From an uncultured Verrucomicrobia subdivision 3 bacterium (GTDB lineage Bacteria; Verrucomicrobiota; Verrucomicrobiia; Limisphaerales; UBA11358), in the NCBI GenBank assembly GCA_903833055.1, contig CAILDU010000188.1, positions 1 to 51,104 on the forward strand: a DNA stretch of 51,104 nucleotides, given 5' to 3'. Of this stretch, positions 1-8,900 are shown in pieces. The notes below the pieces were generated by a model. The model worked only from the letters and a program-made list of their open reading frames with translations. It did not search any database and had not been told where the DNA came from. Each line of letters opens with the position of its first letter. The stretch's first letter is position 1. Made by a program: the position numbers and the translations under genes.

Positions 1-3000
1 ATGGTTGAATTCCCAGCGAATCCAGCCGAGAAGGTCAAGTTGCCGCCAACTGTGGCGGCTGCAGGATTAGGTGTGGTATCAGTAATAACCACTGGCGCGC
101 TCGCTGCCTGCACTGTCAAAGTAACCGGCGCACTCGTGACGGAGCTGCCGCCGAACGGTGTGCCGATTAGCTGGAGCTGATACGTCCCCAGTAAACCAGT
201 AGTATTCAAAACATAGTTGGTGGTGGTAGCTCCGCTGATGTTCGCATAGCCGCTGCCGCTATCTGCCTGCCATTGATAGGCGGTTGAACCGCTGCCACCG
301 ACGACCGGCGCAGCCAGCGTAACGGAGTTGTCAGCGTAAGTATTATTAGTCGGCGAGACGGTGGCCGGAAAAACTACAATGGTGTTGGCAGCAATATATT
401 TCGCCGTCAACTGCGCTTCGACATTGGTAATCTGCGTGAAAGTCAACACGCCGCTATAAATATCAACTTCAGCAATTTTTCCCACCAGTCCATCGCCGCC
501 GCCATGATTGTTGCCGATGCGCGTGATGGGTTGCGTGAACGTTGCCCCGGCAACATTGGTTCCGTCAGCTACGCCATTATATCGAAAGGCTGCGCCGGAA
601 GCATTGACGGCTAGATCAAGCAAGCTGAAGCTCATTGTCGGAACATTCGTAGCGCCACTGCCGACATCCTGATTGTATTCTCTCAAGTAATTCTGTTTGC
701 CGTTATAGATATCATATTCCAAAGCATCTGACGCCGAACCGCCGATAATGGCACGACGCCCGGAAGTATTCGTCGGCATGATATAAGTGAATACCGTATA
801 GCCATTGGATTGGGCCAGTGGTGCGGCAAGCACAAAACTGCCGTCGTTGGTAAAGATATTTACCGCCGAAGAACCATTGGGTGTCGCAAAGTTAACTTGC
901 GTGGGATTTTGGGTGCCGGAATATGTGGCGTTGTTATTGTTAGTCGTAGAGTCAGTCCAAACGCCACTACCTGCATCGTAATTAGTCGCCAGCAATTGCA
1001 CCGCTGGTGTCAAGGGAACCACCGCCAACTGTAACCAAGTGCTATTAGCCGCATAAGGCGATACGTTATTGGTCGCCCGCAGACTATAGTATTTTCCTGA
1101 GTCGTTCAGTTGAAGGTTAGTCAACACCAAGGTGGTATTGGTTTGCCCCGTAAGACTGGTTGCGCCGGTGCCGGAAGAATTGTTAGCGATCTGCCATTGA
1201 TAACCACCAATCGGCAAAGTTCCATTGAATGTGGCGGTCAACGTATCATTGCCACCAACCGCAGCTACGCTGGGGTTAGCCGTGGTGTCCGCCACAACTA
1301 CTGGCGCACTCGCCGCCTGCACCGTCAAGGTGACCGGCGCGCTGGTGACGGCGCCGCCGCCAAAGGGCGTTACGACCAATTGATACTGATAAGTATTCGG
1401 CGTCAGACTGGTGGTAGTCAGCGCATAGTTGGTGGTGGTAGCGCCGCTGATGTTAGCGTAACTGGCACCGCCGCTGCCGTTGTCCGTCTGCCATTGATAA
1501 CCCGTCGTTCCGGTCGCGCCAATGACCGACGCTGCAAGGGTAACGGAAGTTCCGGCATAAATGTTATTGGTGGGACTGACCGTGGCTGGTCCGACTACTA
1601 CGCTATTAGCTGTGATATATCTGGCCGTCAACTGCGCCTCGACGTTGGTAATTTGGTAGGGAGTCAACACGCCGCTATAAATGTCAATTTCCACAACTTG
1701 TCCGATAAAATTATCACCTGCGCCCGTATTACCGCCGAGGCGGGTAATCGGTTGCGAGAAAGTGGCACCGCCTTGTGTGCCATCCGACGCACCATTCAAC
1801 CGGAAGGCCGCACCGGATGAATTCACCGCCAAATTAATTAAGCTAAAACTGCTGGTGGGAATGGTCGCCGTTCCTGAACCTTTATCAGAGACAAACTCAA
1901 CAAGGTAATTTTGCTTATTATTAAACAAGTCATACTCAAGGGCATTACCACCAGCAGACCCGCCAGTAAGGGCAAAGCGTGATCCTGTGCTGCTGTTCGG
2001 CTTAACATACGCAAACACCGTGTAACCACTACCTGCCGAAAGGGACGAAGCCAGAGAAAAATATTGGTTTACAGCGGTAAAACTTAATGTCGGACTACCG
2101 TTCGGCGTGGCAACCGAAACCAAAGTAGGCTTTGTTCCGCCCGAATATGTGGCGTTATTACCGTTGCCACTGGAATCCGTCCACACGCCGCTCGTTGCGT
2201 TGTAGTTGGTGGACTGATACTGCACCAAAGCTGTCAATGGCTGCACAGTCAATTGCACCCAGCTACTATTGGCGGAAAATGGTGAAACGGTATTCGTTGC
2301 CTGAAGGCTGTAATAACCGGCATTGGTTGATTGCAGATTGACCAAAGAGAGTGTGTTGTTGGTTGCTCCCGCAATGTTGACTGCCCCGCTGCCGGATGAA
2401 TTGGTGCTGAACTGCCATTGATAACTAATCGGCGAACTGCCGGCAAATGAAGCATAGAAAGATGCGCTGCCGCCGACCATGACAGTGCTAGAACTGGCGG
2501 TAGTATCCGAAAACACCACCGGCGCGCTGATGGAGCTTACATAAGTAGCCGTCAAAGCCTTCTCGATATTGGTGATTTGCACCGCCGTCAGCACGTTGGT
2601 AAAAATAGCAATCTCACAGATAGAGCCGCTAAAATTTTCATTGCCGGTGCCACTGCCGCCGGCGCCAACCGCACTGACGGGCTGCGTAAGCGCACTGTTC
2701 GCAGTATTGGTTCCATCGGCGGCTCCATTGAGGCGAAAACTATTGCCAGTCCCAGTCAAGATAGTGTTAATCACACTGAAAGCCGAGGTGGACATGGCGG
2801 TAGTCTCTGAACCAAGATCCGCCTGCGACCGGCGCAGGTCATTTTGTTTGCCACCGTTGATGCGATACTCAAACGAACCCGCAGCTCCTCCAAAAAGCGC
2901 ATACGGCCCTGCCCCTGTGGCCGGTTTGATGTAAGCAAAAATAGTATAAGGAGTGCCACTAGGAATAGACGATGCGAGTGTCAGATAATTTGCTCCGTTG

Positions 3001-3308
3001 AACACCACCGCCGCCGAACCATTTGGACTGACACCGGTTGATAGAGTAGGAAAAGTGCCGCCAGCTTGCGCGTTGGGGCCGACCGTATTTGTCCAAAGAC
3101 CACTGGTCGCGTTATAGTTGGCCGCTTGCAATCGCAATGCCGGAATCTGCGCTTGCGCCATCTGGCCGCTGGCCCAAGCCGCGAGCAGCAAGAGGCTGGC
3201 AACTCGGATGATGGCGCTGGCGGGTTTGACTAAATTACCTTGTGATGGATTCGATGCTTGGGTGCTGGATTTCATAGGTGACACAGGAACTGCGGTTTCG
3301 GGTTTCAT
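1..3308 (-). CDS. Giant secreted LamG/Ig-like repeat protein (3' end beyond window)
   Basis: The frame is open from an ATG at 3308 to the left edge, so at least 1,102 residues are present and the C-terminus is missing. A hydrophobic segment near residues 32-45 followed by AQA-Q near residue 53 looks like a signal peptide; an in-frame ATG at 3275 would give a more usual leader, so the start is uncertain. After it come a LamG/concanavalin-like domain (about residues 55-255), an Ig-like domain, then a unit of LamG plus two Ig-like domains (from about residue 358) that is repeated as a close copy from about residue 763 to the edge. The Ig modules show YQWQ and SAPVTLTVQ strands, and the LamG modules end in QITNVEAQLTA. 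Such proteins bind glycans or mediate adhesion at the cell surface; the ligand cannot be told. It lies downstream of, and on the same strand as, the two-component system. Confidence 0.9.
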   Translation of the reverse strand, partial: MKPETAVPVSPMKSSTQASNPSQGNLVKPASAIIRVASLLLLAAWASGQMAQAQIPALRLQAANYNATSGLWTNTVGPNAQAGGTFPTLSTGVSPNGSAAVVFNGANYLTLASSIPSGTPYTIFAYIKPATGAGPYALFGGAAGSFEYRINGGKQNDLRRSQADLGSETTAMSTSAFSVINTILTGTGNSFRLNGAADGTNTANSALTQPVSAVGAGGSGTGNENFSGSICEIAIFTNVLTAVQITNIEKALTATYVSSISAPVVFSDTTASSSTVMVGGSASFYASFAGSSPISYQWQFSTNSSGSGAVNIAGATNNTLSLVNLQSTNAGYYSLQATNTVSPFSANSSWVQLTVQPLTALVQYQSTNYNATSGVWTDSSGNGNNATYSGGTKPTLVSVATPNGSPTLSFTAVNQYFSLASSLSAGSGYTVFAYVKPNSSTGSRFALTGGSAGGNALEYDLFNNKQNYLVEFVSDKGSGTATIPTSSFSLINLAVNSSGAAFRLNGASDGTQGGATFSQPITRLGGNTGAGDNFIGQVVEIDIYSGVLTPYQITNVEAQLTARYITANSVVVGPATVSPTNNIYAGTSVTLAASVIGATGTTGYQWQTDNGSGGASYANISGATTTNYALTTTSLTPNTYQYQLVVTPFGGGAVTSAPVTLTVQAASAPVVVADTTANPSVAAVGGNDTLTATFNGTLPIGGYQWQIANNSSGTGATSLTGQTNTTLVLTNLQLNDSGKYYSLRATNNVSPYAANSTWLQLAVVPLTPAVQLLATNYDAGSGVWTDSTTNNNNATYSGTQNPTQVNFATPNGSSAVNIFTNDGSFVLAAPLAQSNGYTVFTYIMPTNTSGRRAIIGGSASDALEYDIYNGKQNYLREYNQDVGSGATNVPTMSFSLLDLAVNASGAAFRYNGVADGTNVAGATFTQPITRIGNNHGGGDGLVGKIAEVDIYSGVLTFTQITNVEAQLTAKYIAANTIVVFPATVSPTNNTYADNSVTLAAPVVGGSGSTAYQWQADSGSGYANISGATTTNYVLNTTGLLGTYQLQLIGTPFGGSSVTSAPVTLTVQAASAPVVITDTTPNPAAATVGGNLTFSAGFAGNST

Positions 3309-3639
3309 AGGGTTATCAACTTATTGCTTGCCGACTGGATTAACACCGGCACGCCGGCATTGCGGACACCGACCTAACGCTGAAAGAAATTTTTGTTGGA
3401 TGATTTTCGGGAAGTTAAACATTTTTCGGTATGGAATAATATGACGCCTCACCTTTCGTAAAAATGGCGGGTGGCAATGCTTCCACTATCCCGTAGAAAT
3501 CAGCCAGCGTAAATAGCCAGAGAAAGTAGCGGTCGCATCACCGAAATAGGGGATGCTTGCACGGCGCGGAGTTGCGGAAAAATTTGCCGCGCCCACAAAA
3601 ACAACGCGGCAACGGGAAAAACCGACGGTGAAAACCAGA
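3309..3639. other. Intergenic region upstream of the LamG/Ig gene
   Basis: About 330 bases separate the response regulator stop from the LamG/Ig start. I see no convincing gene, no tRNA and no strong terminator hairpin. The length suggests that the LamG/Ig gene has its own promoter here, but I cannot identify -35/-10 boxes with confidence. Confidence 0.4.
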
Positions 3640-4332
3640 CTAACTTCCGGCGGGAGTCTTGGACGCCATGTAACGGACTACGGCCTCGGTGCGGGAACTG
3701 ACGTGCATTTTTTCGAAGACGTGTTTCAGGTGGTGGCAAACGGTATCCACACTGATTTCAAGATTGTCGGCGATCATCTTGTTGGAATGACCTTTGGCCA
3801 GCAGTAATAAAATTTGTTCCTCACGCGCCGACAGACGCAGCGACTCGTCGCGGGTCTTGGCCTTGAGCCGGAAAGATTCGACGACGCGCCGCGCAATCTC
3901 GCTGGTCATCGGCGCGCCACCAGACAGCACATCCAACAGCGCCGCGCGCAAATCCGCCGGCTTGGTGCGCTTCAATAAATAACCATCGGCTCCAGCTTCG
4001 AGCGCCATGAATACCAACTCTTCATCGTTCATGGCGGTGAGAATAATGATGCGAACTTCTGGCATCAACGCCTTGAGACGTGACGTGCATTCGATGCCGG
4101 ACATGCGCGGCAGAAAAATATCCATGAGCACGGCATCGGGTTTAGCTTCAGGAATCACACGCAAGGCTTCCTCGGCGGTCTTGCAAATACAAACACAGGA
4201 AAGATCGGGAAACGAGTTGATGAGCTGGCTCCAATTATCGCGCACTTTGGGTTGGTCTTCTACCAGCGCGATTTTAAGTGGCGACTTGGCGGAAATTTTG
4301 AGCGGCGAACTGGCTTTGGCGGACTTGGACAT
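3640..4332 (-). CDS. NarL/FixJ-family response regulator
   Basis: The 230-residue protein has a receiver domain (about residues 20-135) and a C-terminal LuxR-type helix-turn-helix (about 165-225). The phospho-acceptor is Asp71 in VLMDIFLPRMSG, with an acidic pocket in LVEDQ near residue 26 and the conserved Lys in LLKRTKPADL. The DNA-binding part shows LSAREEQILLLLAKGHSNK and DTVCHHLKHVFEKMHV. The start lies 3 nt after the kinase stop, so the two are a co-translated pair. The N-terminus carries a small internal duplication (SPLKISAK followed by SPLKIALV). Its targets are not visible; the flanking rhamnosidase and LamG/Ig genes on the same strand are the obvious candidates. Confidence 0.95.
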   Translation of the reverse strand: MSKSAKASSPLKISAKSPLKIALVEDQPKVRDNWSQLINSFPDLSCVCICKTAEEALRVIPEAKPDAVLMDIFLPRMSGIECTSRLKALMPEVRIIILTAMNDEELVFMALEAGADGYLLKRTKPADLRAALLDVLSGGAPMTSEIARRVVESFRLKAKTRDESLRLSAREEQILLLLAKGHSNKMIADNLEISVDTVCHHLKHVFEKMHVSSRTEAVVRYMASKTPAGS

Positions 4333-4335
4333 AAT

Positions 4336-5838
4336 TTATTTTTTGCCTTTAACCGACTTGGCTGGTTGGCTGGTTAACCGATTACTGGAATACCAGTTCG
4401 ACCACCACGGGCGACGGCGCATCTGAATGAACGGAATATAAAATTCAATCCGGCAGCCGTTGCCGGGCTGGCTGGTCAGAATACATTTTCCGCCGACCTC
4501 ATTCAAGCGTTGCGCCATGTTCTGCAAACCATTGCGTTCCGTCTTGGTTTGTGCCGGATCAAAACCACGACCGTTATCTTGCACCACAACGGTCAAACCT
4601 TCGCCGTGTCGCCGGATTTGCAGTTGCAGTTCCGTGGCGCCGGAATGTTTGGCGACATTGTTGAGTGCTTCTTTGACGGCCAGCAACAGGCTGCGGCGAA
4701 ATGGCAAATCGAACGCCACGGCGGACATCGCCGGTTCCACGTCCAAAATACATTGGATGGACGTGGCTTTCAAAAATGTCTGGGCGTGGCCGCACACGAA
4801 CGTGGCGAATTCGTGCAATGTGTCGCGCCGAGGATTGATGGCCCATAAAATTTCATCCATCGCCAACAAAGCTTCGCGCGCCTCGTCGGAAATCCGTTCC
4901 AGTTGAGCACGCGTGCGAGAACCGGAAGGCAATTCGCTTTGCGCCACTTCGCCTTGCAACACGAGTTGCGTAACGCGCGTGCCGAGGTCGTCATGAATAT
5001 CGCGGGCGATGCGGGCGCGCTCCTGATGCAGAAGTAATTTTTCTTTTCTGTGTAGCAATAGTTGTGAGCCGAGAATGAAACTAAACAAACTGACCACGCC
5101 ACAGACGATTAACAGCAAAGCTTCAAACCAGTCAGTTTTCCAAAAGGGAATGTTCAGCGGCTGTAGCGGTGGAACTAAATCAATATAATCCATCGTGCCC
5201 CAGGGTCCGAAACCAAAGGGAGATTCAACCGTGGCGCGCCGCCAGCTCTCACCCGGCTCCCCCATTTTTTCCCAACCGGAAACGTCTTCTGGAACCATCC
5301 GCCAACTCGCGTCCGATTTCACCGCGACGACGCCGCCGGATGACAATCCCACCTGCATGCCAAACATAAAACCGGCTTCGCGCGAACTGTTGTAAACTTC
5401 CACCGCCAAAATGTGTTTGCCCGGCGATAACAGTGAGGTGATGTCGTATTCGTAGAGATGCCGCCACTCGGCGTCGCGACCGATTTCCCGTCCGTCCAGA
5501 TAGAGAATGTATTCATTGTCCGCCGTAATCCGCAAACGCGCCCGACGAACGGAAGTGCCATCGGGAATTTCAAAAGCTTTCCAAAAGCGAACGGTCTGCC
5601 GATCAAAAGTATTTGTTTCCCAAATCCACGCGCCCATGTCGCGGAAGTTATGGGAACCGCGTTCGGAAAGTGAATCCTTAACCGGTTCCAATGGATCATC
5701 TACATTGGTGTTTTTGAGGACTGATGGTGGCACGGATGAAAACTGCAAAGACTGGCTCCAGGCGGCTGACAAGCTCATTGCCAGCATGATTAAAATGATG
5801 CGAACGACTGGCGCGGAAATTTTTTGGCTCGTCTGCAT
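4336..5838 (-). CDS. HisKA_3 sensor histidine kinase with periplasmic sugar-binding-like sensor domain
   Basis: The ATG at 5838 gives 500 residues and a clean signal peptide (ending near AAWSQ, residue 29); a TTG 30 nt upstream is less likely. Residues about 65-220 form a periplasmic beta-sandwich resembling the ancillary domains of GH2/GH78 enzymes: WIWETNTFDRQTVRFWKAFE, then RLRITADNEYILYLDG. A transmembrane helix follows at about 238-262. The dimerization domain has the phospho-acceptor His282 in RARIARDIHDDLGTRV, and the HATPase domain has KEALNNVAKHSGA and DNGRGFDP. It is 3 nt from its response regulator and 72 nt downstream of the rhamnosidase gene. The sensor fold suggests a saccharide or glycoside signal; this is inference. 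The last residues (RLTSQPAKSVKGKK) are encoded by a short octamer repeat. Confidence 0.93.
   Translation of the reverse strand: MQTSQKISAPVVRIILIMLAMSLSAAWSQSLQFSSVPPSVLKNTNVDDPLEPVKDSLSERGSHNFRDMGAWIWETNTFDRQTVRFWKAFEIPDGTSVRRARLRITADNEYILYLDGREIGRDAEWRHLYEYDITSLLSPGKHILAVEVYNSSREAGFMFGMQVGLSSGGVVAVKSDASWRMVPEDVSGWEKMGEPGESWRRATVESPFGFGPWGTMDYIDLVPPLQPLNIPFWKTDWFEALLLIVCGVVSLFSFILGSQLLLHRKEKLLLHQERARIARDIHDDLGTRVTQLVLQGEVAQSELPSGSRTRAQLERISDEAREALLAMDEILWAINPRRDTLHEFATFVCGHAQTFLKATSIQCILDVEPAMSAVAFDLPFRRSLLLAVKEALNNVAKHSGATELQLQIRRHGEGLTVVVQDNGRGFDPAQTKTERNGLQNMAQRLNEVGGKCILTSQPGNGCRIEFYIPFIQMRRRPWWSNWYSSNRLTSQPAKSVKGKK
4348..4380. repeat. Octamer-phased repeat in the kinase C-terminus
   Basis: On the + strand the units TTTAACCG (4348-4355), CTTGGCTG (4357-4364), GTTGGCTG (4365-4372) and GTTAACCG (4373-4380) follow one another with an 8-nt spacing and one extra base after the first. 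The segment encodes the tail of the histidine kinase beyond the ATPase domain. It resembles in style the other phased repeats of this window. Confidence 0.6.
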
Positions 5839-5910
5839 CAATAAGAATGATTCGCAATCTACGGTCAACGCCAGCTCTTCTCAAGCATCATGCTCAAAAG
5901 AAATTGTTAA

Positions 5911-8900
5911 TCACGGATACGCGATGCGAAAAAAAACGCTCCCGGTGGCGAGGTTGAGCGGTAGAGAAAATTGATTGGTGAAAGCGGAGCCGAGAACGGT
6001 CAGCCAATTTGTTCCCAACCCAAGACCAAGTGAATTGGTCTGCGCCTGCAATTGCCAGCCCGCATGATCCGCCGGCCAGCGCAACTGAAGCTGGCTGCCC
6101 GCGAACTGAAATGCCAGTTGTGGCCGCGTCAACAAAGGCGCAAATGCCAGCTGCACGTTGTCTATGAAAACGGTGTTGTCGCCGCCATTAGTATCTGTGC
6201 CGACAAAAGCCAACGCGTGACTGCTCGCACTCGAAGCGGTAAAAGTCGCGGAGTAATCGCCATAGCTTTGCGCTGTCTCTGGCGGCGCGTAAGTGCCGAT
6301 CACCGTCCCGTCCAATTGCAACTGCCACGTCTGTCCCTTTTGTTGACCGTAGATGTTGTTTCGTTGAGCAGCCGAAAATGTGACTTGATAAATTGCCCCC
6401 GCAATCAATCCCATCAGCGTTTGTGAAATGGTCGCGGCGCCTTGCAGAAAAGCTATTTGACCACCTTGCGGCGCGCTGGGATTGCCACTGTTGAAAGCAC
6501 TACCATTCGTGCTGATGCCGGAGCCGTTGGCGCCGGACTGGGCGGTGAATGTCCAACTTCCACCGGACGGATTGTATTGATAGGTGCTGGTGGTCGGCGT
6601 TTCAAAACTGAAGTTGGCCACCAACCCCGGAGTCGCACTCACCTCTGTGGAATTAGCGCTTTCGCTGCCGCCGCTCACGGCCGAGACGACATAGTAATAG
6701 GTCGTGTTGTTGGTCAGCGCGAAATCTATAAAATTAGTTCCGGTCACGCCGGTAGCCATCGTCACATAACCGGAACCGGCGGTGGTGGAACGCTTCACAT
6801 TAAAGCTGTTGGCATTCGGCACGTAATTCCAATTCAATAAAATCTGGCCGTTGCCAGCTGATGCTTTCAGACTCGTGGGCGGCGAAATAAAAATATTCCA
6901 GGAAAACGAATAAGTGCCAGAGCCAACCGTCCACACCAGATAAGTTTGTGAACCGCTACCAGTCACCTGACTGAACAAGGCACCAGTCACGCTTCCAGCC
7001 ACCGCACCATTCTGCCAAATCGTCGTCCCACTTTCCTTGACCAGTAAGTTAGTGGTAATGCTGCCTAGGGTTGGTAAATATATTGATGCGGTTGCGCCGA
7101 CGGGAATCGTCACATTCATCGTGGCGAGGTTGTTGGTCACCGCCCAGTTGTTAGTGATGTTTCCGCGAACGGAAGCGTAGTAGGCATTGACCCAACTGAT
7201 ACCGCTGACAAAGGTCGGCTTGATGATGACATGCTGAAAGCCGGGCGCAGCCGGATCATTTTGAATTCCCGCCAGATCGTGATAGAACCATTCGGTGATA
7301 TGCCCAAGCATAAAGTGATCCTGCGAGGAACTAGTGTTGGCATTCCACGCCTCGGTTAATGCCGTCGCTCCCTGACTTAAGATATAACCATAGCCCGGAT
7401 TATTGGTTCCGCCGTGCAAACTATAAACTACATCTGAGCGCCCCATATCTGCCAGAGCGCGCAGGAGATAACGATGGCCAATGTCGCCAGCAGTCAAGCC
7501 TTGTGAATTTACATTCGCCACGAGCGCCGACAACACCGCCGCCTGATTGTTGGAACTGACAATCCCCAAATACAGCGGCAATGATTGCGCCGTCTGCGAG
7601 CCGGTGGCGTAATAGCCATTCGCGTCGGAGTAATAAGTGTTGTTGAACGCGGCGGCAATGTTGGTTGCGAGCAAATTGAATTGCGTCGCGTCGGCGGGCT
7701 TACCAATTTTCGTGGCGACTTGCGCCAGAATTTGCGCGTCCTGACAATAGTAGGCATCGGCAGTCAGCGAAATCGGTGTCAATTGCGAGTAGCCTGGCGC
7801 GTTTGGCCCGATGTCATACCAGTCACCCAAACCACTGGGATAACTCAGGAAATTATTGACCGCCTGATTTTTCAGGTAGCCAAAATAATTTGTCATCGTG
7901 GAATAATAATTTCGCAGCAACATATCATCGCCGGTGAAAAGATAGTGTTGCCACGGCACAATGATGACTGAACTGCCCCATTCCGGCGAATCGCGGAAGC
8001 CGCCGCTGAAGACCGCATATTCCGGCGCGATGCTGGGTTGCAGGCCGGATGAAGTCTGACTGTCAGCCATGTCCTGCATGGTTTTGGCAAACAACTGGCC
8101 GACATCAAATTCATAACGCAGCGATGGACCGTGCAGATTGTATTGTTCCAGCCAGCCAAGGCGTTCGCGATGCGGACAATCGGTAAGGATGCTAATGAGA
8201 TTATTCCTTTGCGCCCAACGAATGAGCGTGCGCGTGCGATTGAGCAAATCACTGGAGCAGGAAAAGTCACCCGCGCTGGTGGTCGCGCTCTGAATGACCA
8301 CACCAGACAACGCATCCACCACCGGTAATTGCGACGAGCCGGTGGCAGCGGTCAAGGTGACTTGGAGATAACGACAGCCGTGATAGAAAAATTTTGGCGT
8401 CCATGTTTCTGAGCCTGTGCCAGCCAGCGTGTATTGCCAATAAGCACTGCCGCCGCCGACGGAAGTGCGATTAACTGTCCCATCCGAATTAGTCAATTCA
8501 GCGGGAGTAATTTTAATAACAGCGCCAGCCTGACCATGTGCGATTAGCGTCGGAATGAGTGCCGCATTCTGGCCGAGATCATAAACAATGTTGGTGCTGT
8601 AAATTGTGTTAGTGCGAATGGGTTGTAGTATTTGGGTCGCGACTATCGGTGGAGCGGCGTGAGATTGTCCGCGCAAAATTCCGCTGGGACTATTGGTGAC
8701 GACTGCCGCCGCCCAAGACACGGCATTGAAACCAGTTTTATCCCAGCCGGATTGCACAAGTCGGGCATCGTAATCTTCACCGCCATAAACGTGAGAGTAA
8801 GTGATAGGGCCGGAGGCTGTCTGCCATTGACTGTCGCTGGCGATGACCTGACTGGTGCCGTTGGTGTAATAAAGGTAAATCTGCGCAATCACTTTTGGCG

